From the NCBI RefSeq assembly GCF_900089775.1, contig NZ_FLOB01000002.1, forward strand, positions 434,001 to 498,000: a DNA stretch of 64,000 nucleotides, given 5' to 3'. The stretch is from Marinomonas spartinae (lineage in GTDB: Bacteria > Pseudomonadota > Gammaproteobacteria > Pseudomonadales > Marinomonadaceae). Shown piece by piece: positions 47,946 through 56,985 of this stretch (position 1 is the first letter of the stretch; every line of letters begins with the position of its first letter). Under the pieces are notes generated by a model. The model did no database searches. It saw nothing but the letters and a program-made list of their open reading frames with translations, and was not told where the DNA came from. A program made the translations under genes and the position numbers.

Positions 47946-48893
47946 ATGAATTTAGATTATCTCCCTTTCGAGCAGCCGATTGCTGAGCTTGAGCAAAAAA
48001 TTGAAGAGTTGCGTTTAGTCGGCAACGACAATGAACTGAACATCAGTGACGAAATTAGTCGTCTTGAAGAGAAAAAAGTCTCCCTCACACAAAGTTTATT
48101 TAGCAATCTTGGTGCTTGGGAAGTGTCACAATTGGCACGTCACCCTAAACGTCCTTACACTCTGGACTATATCCAACACGTATTTACAGATTTTGAAGAA
48201 ATGCATGGTGACCGTCATTACGCCGATGATCGTGCCATTGTCGGTGGTGTCGCTCGTTTAGAAGGTCGTCCTGTGATGGTTATTGGTCATCAAAAAGGCC
48301 GCGAAGTGAAAGAAAAAGTATTGCGGAACTTTGGTATGCCTCGTCCAGAAGGGTACCGTAAGGCGTTGCGCCTGATGGAAACCGCAGAGCGTTTTAACAT
48401 GCCGATCATTACTCTGATTGACACTCCTGGGGCTTATCCTGGTATTGGGGCGGAAGAGCGTGGCCAAAGTGAGGCAATTGCTTATAATCTGGCTGTCATG
48501 TCCCGTCTTAAAACGCCCATTATCTCAACGGTCATCGGTGAAGGTGGATCAGGTGGAGCCTTAGCAATTGGGGTGTGTGATGAGTTGATGATGCTGCAAT
48601 ATGGTACTTATTCTGTTATCTCTCCAGAAGGCTGTGCATCTATCCTTTGGAAGAGTGCTGAGCGTGCTTCAGATGCAGCAAAAGCCATGGGAATCACTGC
48701 GCAACGTCTAAAAGAGTTAGGTTTTGTGGATACTATTATTGAAGAGCCAATGGGGGGCGCCCATGTGGCCCATGAGCAAATCGCTCATAGCTTAAAAGAA
48801 AGTGTGTTAGCCGCGTTGGCACGTATGGATGCTCTGACAGAAGAGGAGCTATTAGCTCGTCGTTATAATCGTTTGATGTCTTACGGTTTATAA
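47946..48893 (+). CDS. accA: Acetyl-CoA carboxylase carboxyltransferase alpha subunit
   Basis: With AccD forms the carboxyltransferase that makes malonyl-CoA. 315 residues. N-terminal coiled part, then [20 protein letters not shown], the crotonase-type oxyanion region [20 protein letters not shown] and [11 protein letters not shown]. The 114-base gap after dnaE has a TATAAT at 47840-47845 without a good -35, and a GC-rich short hairpin. Followed by a terminator. Confidence 0.97.
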   Translation: MNLDYLPFEQPIAELEQKIEELRLVGNDNELNISDEISRLEEKKVSLTQSLFSNLGAWEVSQLARHPKRPYTLDYIQHVFTDFEEMHGDRHYADDRAIVGGVARLEGRPVMVIGHQKGREVKEKVLRNFGMPRPEGYRKALRLMETAERFNMPIITLIDTPGAYPGIGAEERGQSEAIAYNLAVMSRLKTPIISTVIGEGGSGGALAIGVCDELMMLQYGTYSVISPEGCASILWKSAERASDAAKAMGITAQRLKELGFVDTIIEEPMGGAHVAHEQIAHSLKESVLAALARMDALTEEELLARRYNRLMSYGL

Positions 48894-48908
48894 TCATTGT
48901 TTGACGCG

Positions 48909-48937
48909 AAAAGCCTCCTATTTCAGGGGGCTTTTTT
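48909..48937 (+). terminator. Intrinsic terminator after accA
   Basis: Stem AAAAGCCTCCT/AGGGGGCTTTT (one T-G pair) with loop ATTTC and six T. 15 bases past the accA stop. Confidence 0.9.
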
Positions 48938-48981
48938 GTTTGCCTTGTCCCGTCCTGAAATAGGTTTATATTTGGGAGAGA

Positions 48982-50319
48982 ATGTTGAAGTGTGATTTAC
49001 CCATGTCGCCAATGAGTGCTTCTGACCCGCTGACCTTTTGTGTAGATTGGATAGACTGCGTGTTTTCTTCTGCGGATACAGTGTGGGTTGGGTTCAGCGG
49101 TGGAGTGGACTCTCATGTTTTATTACATGTCTTATATGAGTCGCTTGATGATAATCAACGTCAAAAACTGGCAGCGGTGCATGTGCATCATGGATTAAGC
49201 GAGCATGCTGATGAGTGGTTGATGCATTGTCAAAGTGTTAGCCAAGACTTAGGGGTACGTTTTGTTGCCCACCGTGTGCAGTTACAGACTCAGGCCTCAA
49301 TTGAAGAAGCGGCCCGTAACGCCCGTTATGAGGCGTTTCAACAAACCCTCGATGTGAATGATGTTTTATTGTTGGCACACCATCGGGGAGATCAAGTAGA
49401 AACCGTATTATTTCGATTATTGCGTGGTACGGGGGGCAAAGGCTTGTCGGGTATGCCGATGGAAAGGGCGTTAGGAAAATCACGATTGATCCGACCGTTT
49501 ATTGATGTCTCAAAAGACGATATTTTGCGTTATGCCGAGCTACAAAAATTGTCTTGGGTTCAAGATGAATCTAACCTAGACACGCGTTTTACTCGGAACT
49601 TTTTACGCCATCAAGTATTGCCTAGATTGGAAGAGCATTTTCCTCATCTTGAGCAACGTATTGTTTCGAGCTCGCAGCGTATAGCGACAGACTATGCCAT
49701 GTTAGAGGTGTTATCTGAGCAGCAGTTGCGTAGCTGGTGTGATCAATGGAATGGCCTAATGTTGTCGTTCTTAAAAGATAAGAACCAAGAAGAGCGTTTA
49801 TTCTGGTTAAAGCATTTCTTGCAAACAAAGCATATCTCATTACCGTACCCGCAGTTAGAAAATATCGAAAGAATGATGATGGGGGAGCGGGATAAGCAAC
49901 CAGAGTTTATTTTGCCCGATGCAAGGATTCGACGTCACCATGATGTGATGTATGTTCTTCCTGCCGATGAACCGGTTATCCTAGCCCCTCTGTTAGAAGG
50001 GAATTGGTTACGCCGTGCCTTTGATCAAATACGCATCACTGGATTGAGTAAAAGTCGATTCTGTAAGTTGCAGGCGCGTCCTCAAGGAGGGGAGTTGTTG
50101 ATGGGCAATGGTCAGCACCGTAAACTAAAGAAATGGCTTAATGATTTATCGGTTCCAAATTGGTGGCGAGATCATCTTCCCTATATTTTTATTAGTGAGG
50201 CAACAGGGGATAAACTGGTGGCGATTGGATCTTTATGGCGTCATCCTGCGTATGCGGAGCTTAATATTGAGTGGCAAATGGATGCGCGTTTGCCTTTTCC
50301 TAATAATGATGTGGCTTGA
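48982..50319 (+). CDS. tilS: tRNA(Ile)-lysidine synthetase
   Basis: Converts C34 of the CAU-anticodon tRNA(Ile) to lysidine so that it reads AUA. 445 residues. PP-loop SGGVDSHVL with ATP, helical middle domain and C-terminal substrate domain (LKKWLNDLSVPNWWRDHLP). ATG at 48982 is close to GGAG; an in-frame TTG at 48985 has better spacing and an ATG at 49003 is also possible, so the exact start is uncertain. Last core gene before the accessory stretch. Confidence 0.95.
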   Translation: MLKCDLPMSPMSASDPLTFCVDWIDCVFSSADTVWVGFSGGVDSHVLLHVLYESLDDNQRQKLAAVHVHHGLSEHADEWLMHCQSVSQDLGVRFVAHRVQLQTQASIEEAARNARYEAFQQTLDVNDVLLLAHHRGDQVETVLFRLLRGTGGKGLSGMPMERALGKSRLIRPFIDVSKDDILRYAELQKLSWVQDESNLDTRFTRNFLRHQVLPRLEEHFPHLEQRIVSSSQRIATDYAMLEVLSEQQLRSWCDQWNGLMLSFLKDKNQEERLFWLKHFLQTKHISLPYPQLENIERMMMGERDKQPEFILPDARIRRHHDVMYVLPADEPVILAPLLEGNWLRRAFDQIRITGLSKSRFCKLQARPQGGELLMGNGQHRKLKKWLNDLSVPNWWRDHLPYIFISEATGDKLVAIGSLWRHPAYAELNIEWQMDARLPFPNNDVA

Positions 50320-50330
50320 GAGGAGCTAGT

Positions 50331-51269
50331 ATGAAAATTGCCATTATGGATGATTATCAAAATGTGATTAAAGATCTTAATTGTATGCCCTTATTGGCAG
50401 GGCATGAGGTGATGGTCGTCAGTGATATATTGACGCCAGAAGAGAAAATTAAGGCATTAGGCTCGGTTGATGGTGTGGTATTGATTCGTGAAAGAACGCA
50501 AATTAATGAAGCGTTTTTGTCCGCTTTACCTAATTTAAAGGTCATCAGTCAAACTGGAAAAATCAGTAATCACATTGATGTGGACGCCTGTCAGCGCCAT
50601 GGTGTCACCATTCTTGAAGGAGTGGGATCTCCTGTTGCGCCTTCAGAATTATGTTGGGCATTGGTGATGGCGGCATCACGTCATATTGTGCCTTATGCAA
50701 GTGGCCTAAAAGAGGGGCAGTGGCAATCATCAGGTTCTCTTGGCCTAGGCCGAATACTTGAGGGCTTAGTGTTCGGGATTTGGGGTTTTGGTAAAATTGG
50801 TCAACGTGTTGCCCGCTATGCGACGGCATTTGGTATGAAGGTAATGGTATGGGGGAGTGAATCCTCTCGCCAAAAAGCAGAGGAAATGGGGTATTTAGCG
50901 GCTGAGTCTAAACAGGCCTTCTTCGCTCAAGCCGATGTACTGTCTTTGCACCTAAGATTAAACGAAGCGACAACTGGTGTGGTAACACAGGCCGACCTTT
51001 CATTAATGAAGCCAGATTCGTTGTTTGTAAACATCAGTCGTGCTGAATTAGTTGAACAGGGTGCATTATTCGCATCACTAGGTTCTGGCCATCCCGGTTT
51101 TGCCGCAGTGGATGTGTTTGAGCAAGAGCCCATTCTAGGGGCGGCAGATCCATTACTATCTCTGCAAAATGTCTTGGCAACGCCACATATCGGCTATGTT
51201 GAGAAACAGAGCTACGAGTTATACTGCCAAGTGGCATTTGACAATATCGTACGTTTTTTCACTGACTAA
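50331..51269 (+). CDS. D-2-hydroxyacid dehydrogenase family protein
   Basis: 312 residues. NAD-binding loop GIWGFGKIGQRVA (GxGxxG), then catalytic Arg in NISRAELVEQ, Glu in VFEQEP and His in ATPHIGY, as in SerA/formate dehydrogenase relatives. After the second beta strand the usual acidic cofactor residue is replaced by VMVWGSESS, so NADP use is possible. Substrate unknown; it lacks the SerA ACT domain. ATG at 50331 with AGGAG; an upstream in-frame start would overlap tilS. 11 bases after tilS. Confidence 0.88.
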   Translation: MKIAIMDDYQNVIKDLNCMPLLAGHEVMVVSDILTPEEKIKALGSVDGVVLIRERTQINEAFLSALPNLKVISQTGKISNHIDVDACQRHGVTILEGVGSPVAPSELCWALVMAASRHIVPYASGLKEGQWQSSGSLGLGRILEGLVFGIWGFGKIGQRVARYATAFGMKVMVWGSESSRQKAEEMGYLAAESKQAFFAQADVLSLHLRLNEATTGVVTQADLSLMKPDSLFVNISRAELVEQGALFASLGSGHPGFAAVDVFEQEPILGAADPLLSLQNVLATPHIGYVEKQSYELYCQVAFDNIVRFFTD

Positions 51270-51518
51270 TTGTTCTGCTTTGTCATGATTATCTGTATTG
51301 TATAGCACAAACGATGGTTGCTTTTTTCTATTGCCATTTGCTCGTGAAAAAGCTTTTATAATTGTTTTTTATTTCGTTGTTAGCTGCACAATTGTTTGGT
51401 TTTAGGTCGATATAATTCTATGCTTAGTGAGAGGAGATGAATTTGCTTGTTTTGGTAATGGCAAGCGAGTTATTTCCTCGATCTCCCTCCCGAATTCTAT
51501 AATGACAGGATATTCATT
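51270..51518 (+). other. Leader of the efflux gene set
   Basis: About 250 bases without a gene, T-rich in the first half. A perfect TATAAT lies at 51411-51416 but no good -35 at 16-18 bases; a second TATAAT at 51498-51503 is too near the start codon to leave room for a ribosome site. No adjacent LysR-type regulator (AaeR) is present. Confidence 0.35.
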
Positions 51519-51731
51519 ATGCTTCAGGCTGTTGTTTTAGGTGGATTAGAGTTTAGCCCGCTGGTCGTTTATTGTCCTATTGCTTTCTTAATGGCGGCTT
51601 GTACCCGTTTCGTTTTACATCGCTTAGATTGGCATGACCGTATTTGGAAAGTGGCATGGTTTGAAGTGTCTTTATTCGTTTGTTATTTAGCTTTAACCGT
51701 GTATCTATTAGGAGGAAGGTTTTCTCAATGA
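51519..51731 (+). CDS. DUF1656/AaeX-like small membrane protein
   Basis: 70 residues with two membrane helices (about 12-32 and 44-65) joined by a charged loop with LDWHDRIWKVAWFEVSLF, like AaeX of E. coli, the small partner of the AaeAB efflux pump. Role unproven. Its stop overlaps the next start (ATGA, 51728-51731), so it is coupled to the membrane fusion protein. Confidence 0.85.
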   Translation: MLQAVVLGGLEFSPLVVYCPIAFLMAACTRFVLHRLDWHDRIWKVAWFEVSLFVCYLALTVYLLGGRFSQ

Positions 51732-52588
51732 CGAAGTCAATAAGAATGTTGATCACTTTGTTGGTGATAGTGTGTGCGATATTATCAGGGCGCTGGGTGT
51801 GGAATGATTATATGCATTCTCCGTGGACGCGAGATGGACGTGTGCGGGCCAATATTATCACGGTTGCCCCAGATGTTTCTGGCTGGGTGACTAAACTGAA
51901 CATTGTCAATGATCAACCAGTGAAAAAAGGCGATTTACTTTTTTCTATCAATAAAAAACGCTATCAAGCGGCACTAGATCAGAGTAAAGCTAATACGGAA
52001 ATTGCCTTGTATTCTTGGCAGTTGGCTAAACACAAATATGAGCGACGTTCAGAGTTGAGTCGTCAAAAAGCTATTAGTGTAGAGGATTTACAATCCTCAC
52101 GAATCAGCGCTGAAGTAGACAAAGCTAAGTATGATTTAGCGAAAGCCAAACAAGAGTCAGCACAAATAAATTTAAATCGTACGGAAGTTTATGCCCCCGT
52201 ATCAGGCTATATAATTAACTTGAACCTACATCAAGGTAATTATGTAGGTCAAGGTAAACCGGTGTTTGCCATTGTTAAGTCAGACTCTTTTTATATAACG
52301 GGTTATTTTGAAGAGACTAAAATACCGTTAGTTCATTTAAATCAAAAGGCAAAGATAACGCTACTCAGTGGTGGTAAACCATTAACGGGTCATGTGGTGA
52401 GTATTGGTAAAGCCATTGCGGATACAAATACAAAAAGTAATGGCCAGCTTTTGCCGCAAATTCAGCAAACATTCAACTGGGTGCGTTTATCTCAGCGTAT
52501 TCCAGTTGATATCAAATTGGATCCATTGCCAAAAGGTGTTCACCTCAGCGCGGGTATGACGGCTACAATTCATCTCGCGAAGCAGTAA
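51728..52588 (+). CDS. AaeA-like membrane fusion protein (HlyD family)
   Basis: 286 residues. One N-terminal membrane anchor (about 6-24), lipoyl-like halves VSGWVTKLNIVNDQPVKKGD and VSGYIINLNLHQGNYVGQGK flanking a helical hairpin (about 80-145), then a beta-barrel ending in AGMTATIHLA. With an AaeB-type protein it would export aromatic carboxylic acids; substrate is inferred from family and from nearby vanillate genes. ATG has GGAGGAAGG upstream inside the previous gene; the longer open frame is not used. Confidence 0.88.
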   Translation: MTKSIRMLITLLVIVCAILSGRWVWNDYMHSPWTRDGRVRANIITVAPDVSGWVTKLNIVNDQPVKKGDLLFSINKKRYQAALDQSKANTEIALYSWQLAKHKYERRSELSRQKAISVEDLQSSRISAEVDKAKYDLAKAKQESAQINLNRTEVYAPVSGYIINLNLHQGNYVGQGKPVFAIVKSDSFYITGYFEETKIPLVHLNQKAKITLLSGGKPLTGHVVSIGKAIADTNTKSNGQLLPQIQQTFNWVRLSQRIPVDIKLDPLPKGVHLSAGMTATIHLAKQ

Positions 52589-52598
52589 GGAGACGAAT

Positions 52599-54644
52599 TT
52601 GGGCCTCGTATTACGGAATCTGTTTTTTCCTGAAAAGCAGGCGATTATTTTTGCACTGAAAGGTGTCATAGCGATGGCCATGGCACTCACTGTTTCTTTG
52701 TTTTTAAACCTTGATCGGCCTTATTGGGCATTAGTATCGGCTGTGTTTTTGCAAATGCGCCCAGAAACGGGGTTGGTTGTTGAAAAAGCCATTTGTCAGA
52801 TTGTCGGCACAATCGTTGGTGGCTTGTTTGGCATCTTGGTCATGACCCAGCTAATGCCATACCCTTATTTGGGGTTAGGTGTTTTAGCGTTATGGTTAGG
52901 CATTAATTCCGCTTTGTCTGTGATGGTACGCCAAGCTAATTTTATTTATGCGTTTGCCATGGCGGGGGTGACCGCGGCGATTATTATTATTTTAGTGATG
53001 GCCAACCCCGCTGCTGCCAGCAGTCAGGCGGTTTTTAATGTGGCGCAAGCTCGTATGAGTGAAATTATTATCGGCTCGATTTGTGCGGGTATTGTCAGTC
53101 ATTTGTTTTGGCCGATGAAAGTAAAAAACAGCCTGCAACGACAGTCTCGGTCAGTCATTAATCAGACATTGAGCTATCTCGTTACGGAGCTGGATAAAGA
53201 AGGCTCTCATGAGGCTCGGCATCAACAAATCGATGCTATTATGACGACGCTTGGGGTCGTTAGTGAGGATTCCAGTGCCGTGAGTTACGAAGGACCAAAA
53301 GGGCCTGGACGTTCCCGAGCGGCTAACCAGTTATGTCAAAAAGTATTGTCTCTACTTGCATTGATACAAATTTTTGGCCGGCTACAGCGGCGTCATTATG
53401 AATTAATGACCCCCACCCTGACCCAGCTTATAGACCGCTTGAGAACGGCATTTACTCAGATTGCAGAATCAGACGATTTTAATTATTGCTTAGACCAAGT
53501 AAAAATATTGCGTCGAGAGCTTGCTGACTTTCGAGCCAATAACGATGCAGAGCAGCCTTTTGAAAGGCATGTTATCAATATAGGCTCGGAAATTACCTCG
53601 GATTTGACTGTGTTGTTACGGGCTTATCGAGCGTTAGAGGAGCGAGATAGTAGATTACTCAATGAACCAAGAATGCAAAGCTATCGTGACCCCTTGGCGG
53701 GAGTGATTACGGGGTTTCGTACTAGTGTGGTATTTTTAATTGGCGCTACTATTTGGGTGAGTACTGGATCGAGCGCGGCCTTGATGATTATGATCCTGCC
53801 GGTAATGTTCTCTATTATGTTAGCGCGTATTCCGCTCGTTATACTGCGCGTTGTAATGAAGCGTTTGTTGATTGGCGTGGTAGTGGCTGTGTTCGTTACG
53901 CTTTTCTATGCTCTTAACTTGCTATCGCAAAGTTCGGGGCAGTTGGAAATTCTTCTTCTTGTGTTAGCCGGCCCTTACTTTGTTGGTTTGTTACTGCTCG
54001 CTGACCGACAAACCTTGCCCTATGGATTGGGTTTTTGTATACCCTTTTCCATTTTAGTCAGTCCCGGTAGGGGGATGGCTCGACCTTTTTCGATTGATTA
54101 TACCCTAAGTGCCGCCATGGCTATTTTTACTGGGGTATGTATTCTGTTTTGGGTGTTTCATTTAATCAGAGGGCCGAGTGTTCAGTTATTAGTGCATCGA
54201 ATTTTTAAGGCGACCTATCAAGACTTATTAGATATTAATCAGCAAGCGACACCTGTGGCTTGGTATAACCGACGTATGGCGGATCGGCTTTTACGACTAA
54301 CCAATTATGACCAAGGCTCTAAATCTCGTGCCATTACGGATCTTGCTTTGAGTGCACTCAATCTGGGTCATGTTTCGATTCGTTTGCATTCAATCTGTGA
54401 AAACTTAGCGGGCAAGCATTTGGCATCCTTAGATAAATGGCAGAATGCCTTAGCCGATGCCTTCTTATTAGCGACAAAAGGTAAGCATGATGATGAGTTT
54501 AACAAAACAAGTGCTTTACTCTACGATGAATTGGTCTCTGCGGTAGGGGAGTCAACGCAAGTTGAGGCAATCAAAGGCATGTTTATTCGACTTAATCTCA
54601 CTTTTGAGCGCAGTGCTGATACCATTGCAGACCAGAATACATAA
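52599..54644 (+). CDS. AaeB-like FUSC family efflux protein
   Basis: 681 residues, inner-membrane. Two hydrophobic blocks (about 20-170 and 370-510), each followed by a large cytoplasmic segment, the FUSC arrangement of AaeB and the p-hydroxybenzoic acid efflux pump. The conserved RPYWALVSAVFLQMRPETG near the start is diagnostic. TTG start with AAGGAGAC upstream, ten bases after the membrane fusion gene. Likely exports aromatic or hydroxycinnamic acids; not proven. Confidence 0.88.
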   Translation: MGLVLRNLFFPEKQAIIFALKGVIAMAMALTVSLFLNLDRPYWALVSAVFLQMRPETGLVVEKAICQIVGTIVGGLFGILVMTQLMPYPYLGLGVLALWLGINSALSVMVRQANFIYAFAMAGVTAAIIIILVMANPAAASSQAVFNVAQARMSEIIIGSICAGIVSHLFWPMKVKNSLQRQSRSVINQTLSYLVTELDKEGSHEARHQQIDAIMTTLGVVSEDSSAVSYEGPKGPGRSRAANQLCQKVLSLLALIQIFGRLQRRHYELMTPTLTQLIDRLRTAFTQIAESDDFNYCLDQVKILRRELADFRANNDAEQPFERHVINIGSEITSDLTVLLRAYRALEERDSRLLNEPRMQSYRDPLAGVITGFRTSVVFLIGATIWVSTGSSAALMIMILPVMFSIMLARIPLVILRVVMKRLLIGVVVAVFVTLFYALNLLSQSSGQLEILLLVLAGPYFVGLLLLADRQTLPYGLGFCIPFSILVSPGRGMARPFSIDYTLSAAMAIFTGVCILFWVFHLIRGPSVQLLVHRIFKATYQDLLDINQQATPVAWYNRRMADRLLRLTNYDQGSKSRAITDLALSALNLGHVSIRLHSICENLAGKHLASLDKWQNALADAFLLATKGKHDDEFNKTSALLYDELVSAVGESTQVEAIKGMFIRLNLTFERSADTIADQNT

Positions 54645-54677
54645 TAAATTATACAGTAGGAGATTAAGAGGTAGGAT

Positions 54678-54701
54678 AAGCTAACCGCGTTCAGTTAGCT
54701 T
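54678..54701. other. Inverted repeat between convergent genes
   Basis: AAGCTAAC/GTTAGCTT, 8-bp stem with an eight-base loop, between the aaeB-like and kinase stops. No T tract on either side, so only a weak terminator candidate. Confidence 0.3.
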
Positions 54702-54721
54702 AAGCTGGAAAAAGCTAGGGA

Positions 54722-55402
54722 TTAAATGGTTATTATCCAGTCTGCTTTTGACTTGCTTTTCGCGACAATACCAGCATTTAAACCATCGTTGTTTTGGATT
54801 CTTGATATCGCTTGAGCATGAGTATATCCCCATGCTTGCATGTGTCTCTGGGCTAAACGCTCTATGGCGATCTCAAGGGGAACATCTAAAAACCAATGCT
54901 GATCAAAAAGCGCAGTAGAACCTGCCCAACCATCTTCTTGGTGAAGTAAATACAGCCCTTCTACGAAGACTAATTTAATGTCTTTTGAAATAAGGCAATC
55001 ATTTTCGACTGGGTCACCCACTTGGTGATCAAAGCTTGGCCAAGCCACATCCTCTTCTTGATAACCATGCTTTACCCTTTTTAGGCGCTCGATAAAAGCC
55101 GTGCTGTTAAATGTCCACGGGGCGCCTCGACGAGAAAAGGCTTCTTCTGGATTAGAAAATAAACTGAGTTCTTTTTTAGAGTAATGAAAGCCATCCATAG
55201 AGAGACAAATCATTTGTCCTGGCTGAATTTCAGCCATGCGTGATGATAAATAGTTTGCTAACGTGCTTTTCCCCGACCCTGGGCCACCTGTTAATCCGAT
55301 TAGCGTTCTCTCAGGCTTTTCAATGGCGCATTGCATGCGTTTGAGCGCGTGTTCGACATCGCTAGAGTAGGCATATAGTTCATGCAGCTGCTCTTTGTTC
55401 AA
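54722..55402 (-). CDS. P-loop kinase, uridine kinase/YggC-like
   Basis: 226 residues. Walker A GGPGSGKSTLA, SMDGFHYSKKEL with a Walker-B-like Asp, RRGAPWTFN and the FVEGLYLLHQEDGW stretch place it with the small-molecule kinases that resemble uridine kinase, pantothenate kinase and YggC. Substrate unknown. A GTG at 55447 is in frame, but its only purine-rich stretch (AAAGA) abuts the codon; TTG at 55402 has GGAG eight bases upstream, so I prefer it. Isolated, convergent with the efflux genes. Confidence 0.8.
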   Translation of the reverse strand: MNKEQLHELYAYSSDVEHALKRMQCAIEKPERTLIGLTGGPGSGKSTLANYLSSRMAEIQPGQMICLSMDGFHYSKKELSLFSNPEEAFSRRGAPWTFNSTAFIERLKRVKHGYQEEDVAWPSFDHQVGDPVENDCLISKDIKLVFVEGLYLLHQEDGWAGSTALFDQHWFLDVPLEIAIERLAQRHMQAWGYTHAQAISRIQNNDGLNAGIVAKSKSKADWIITI

Positions 55403-55603
55403 AGGGAATTCTCCTTTTCTAGTGGGTAGACGTTTTTTTATATTCACTCTTTAACCATAGCATGAGATATACGGTTATTCTGTGAAAACGTGATGGGTTT
55501 ACATTTCACTTGATGTGACGCAAAAAAAGTAAACCAGTGACATAGTGACAACGTATCAGTTGTTGAGACAGTTTTGTTTTTCACTAGAAGATAGGACAAT
55601 GCT

Positions 55604-55903
55604 ATGACCCTAGAAGAGCTTAATCAGGTTGCGTTATTTGATAAGGTCAAAATTCATTCCCTTGAGTCGAATTTGTATCAGTTATCAGTGGTTTTGGATG
55701 GAGAAGAATCGTTTGTAATGAATGACAAAGGGCGTTGCTTAACCAGCCATAACAAGTTGGATCTACAGGCGCTATTTAAGGACAAACAAGTTGCTAAGAT
55801 GGTGTTAGTTCATCAAAGTGCTTACGACGAAATGGTGGGTCAGCCCGTTCGAGAAGGCGGCAATGTTCTTGAAGTGTCGTTAGGCAATCATGACTTATCC
55901 TAG
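55604..55903 (+). CDS. Small conserved-looking protein, unknown function
   Basis: 99 residues, soluble, alternating strands and helices (KIHSLESNLYQLSVVLDGEE, VAKMVLVHQSAYDEMVG). It resembles uncharacterised ~100-residue proteins I recall from Pseudomonas (possibly DUF6482); I am not certain. The ATG follows TAGGACAAT, an acceptable ribosome site. Lies between the kinase and the VanR-like regulator, tail to tail with the latter. Confidence 0.7.
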   Translation: MTLEELNQVALFDKVKIHSLESNLYQLSVVLDGEESFVMNDKGRCLTSHNKLDLQALFKDKQVAKMVLVHQSAYDEMVGQPVREGGNVLEVSLGNHDLS

Positions 55904-55941
55904 ATTGTCACTGTGTCCTTGCATGGTTGGTCGAAAAAGGT

Positions 55942-56661
55942 TTACAAGCTAGCTCGACCAATCACTTGCATTTCGTGTTCATTGCCTTCTTGTTCACAGA
56001 AAATCTTGGCGTAGCCTAGGGTGGCATTGGCGTGTTCTCGCATGATGGCTTCCGCTCGGCTTCCTTGTCCATGAATGATGGCATCGACGGCGGCATGATG
56101 TTGCATGTGAGCAAAGTTAAATCGTCGATATTCTCGCGATAAATTATTTTTGTCGAATGCTAACGCACTGATGGAGGCAAAAGGCAGGTGTTCATTGCGG
56201 CTCAATGCTTCTTCTATGGCAGGGTTACGGCTTGCCGTAATAATAATTTGATGGAAGCGTTTGTTGATATCGTGGTATTGCTCAAGATCCTGTTCACTGA
56301 TAGTACCTCTTAGGAAAAGTGCATCCCCTTGTTTTAGCAAATGGATTAGCTCTTCCTTATGAGCGTCAGATAACCCAATTTCAGCGGCTTGTCGTGCCGC
56401 CAATCCCTCTAATACCCCTCTCACTTCTATTGAGCCTTTTATCTCATCTTGAGTCACTTGCCTAACGATATAGCCCCGCCTTGGAAGTTTCGTTAACAGT
56501 CCTTCTTGCTCTAACGTTCGAAACGCGATGCGCACAGGCGTTCGGGAAACGCCTAGCTCTTCTGATGTGGGGATTTCGGCAAGGCGTTGCCCAGCGGGAA
56601 GTTCACCAGAAAGAATCATTTGTCGTAGGCGGCTAATGACTTGTTGGCCGGGTTTGCTCAT
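55942..56661 (-). CDS. vanR: VanR-like GntR/FCD family repressor
   Basis: 239 residues. N-terminal winged helix (about 5-70: GQRLAEIPTSEELGVSRTPV, then RRGYIV) and C-terminal FCD ligand domain with candidate metal residues in INKRFHQIIITASRNP, HMQHHAAVDAI and REHANATL. Divergently placed from vanA with two operator-like palindromes between, so it probably represses vanAB until vanillate binds. AAAGGACAACC precedes the ATG. Name from context and operator match; other aromatic acids could be the ligand. Confidence 0.85.
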   Translation of the reverse strand: MSKPGQQVISRLRQMILSGELPAGQRLAEIPTSEELGVSRTPVRIAFRTLEQEGLLTKLPRRGYIVRQVTQDEIKGSIEVRGVLEGLAARQAAEIGLSDAHKEELIHLLKQGDALFLRGTISEQDLEQYHDINKRFHQIIITASRNPAIEEALSRNEHLPFASISALAFDKNNLSREYRRFNFAHMQHHAAVDAIIHGQGSRAEAIMREHANATLGYAKIFCEQEGNEHEMQVIGRASL

Positions 56662-56842
56662 GGTTGTCCTTTGTTTGTGTTGGTTGGGGTTATCTTAATA
56701 CTTTTCTGTGTTGCATGTGGTGTCGCGTAATGTATTCCCATTTTATATTAAAAAAAGTGTAAAGATGGAAAATAAGAAAAACGCAATAAATGCTTATTAA
56801 TCAAACTGTTGTGTTGTAAAACATTATTTTTTTCTATTAAGT
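56662..56842. other. vanR-vanA divergent spacer, left part
   Basis: Very AT-rich DNA upstream of the regulator. An open frame begins at 56809 and runs into vanA, but its first 59 codons are hydrophobic filler with no family match and no ribosome site. A vanR promoter must lie here but is not clear. Confidence 0.35.
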
Positions 56843-56854
56843 ATTGGATCCATT
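56843..56854. promoter_or_regulatory. VanR operator, left copy
   Basis: ATTGGATCCATT, one base off the perfect palindrome ATTGGATCCAAT. Its centre is 51 bases from the right copy, close to five helical turns, so two repressor dimers would sit on nearly the same face of the DNA. Confidence 0.75.
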
Positions 56855-56893
56855 GTAGCTTAATATGTTTTATTTTATCTGTATTTTGTCTAT

Positions 56894-56905
56894 ATTGGAT
56901 CCAAT
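56894..56905. promoter_or_regulatory. VanR operator, right copy
   Basis: Perfect palindrome ATTGGATCCAAT, identical to the operator of Caulobacter VanR as I know it. It overlaps TATATT (56891-56896), a possible vanA -10 element, so binding would block the promoter. The vanA ATG is 80 bases downstream. Confidence 0.8.
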
Positions 56906-56985
56906 GTTGCTATTCTGGTGAAGCGCTTCAAGGTACAGCCGTCGTACGAAGCACTTTCAAAAGAAAAATAAAAAGGAGAGAGAAC

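Noticed and set aside
56809..56985. Upstream extension of vanA by 59 codons
   Set aside because: It would place both VanR operators inside the coding sequence, lacks a ribosome site and has no counterpart in VanA proteins; the ATG at 56986 has a strong site.
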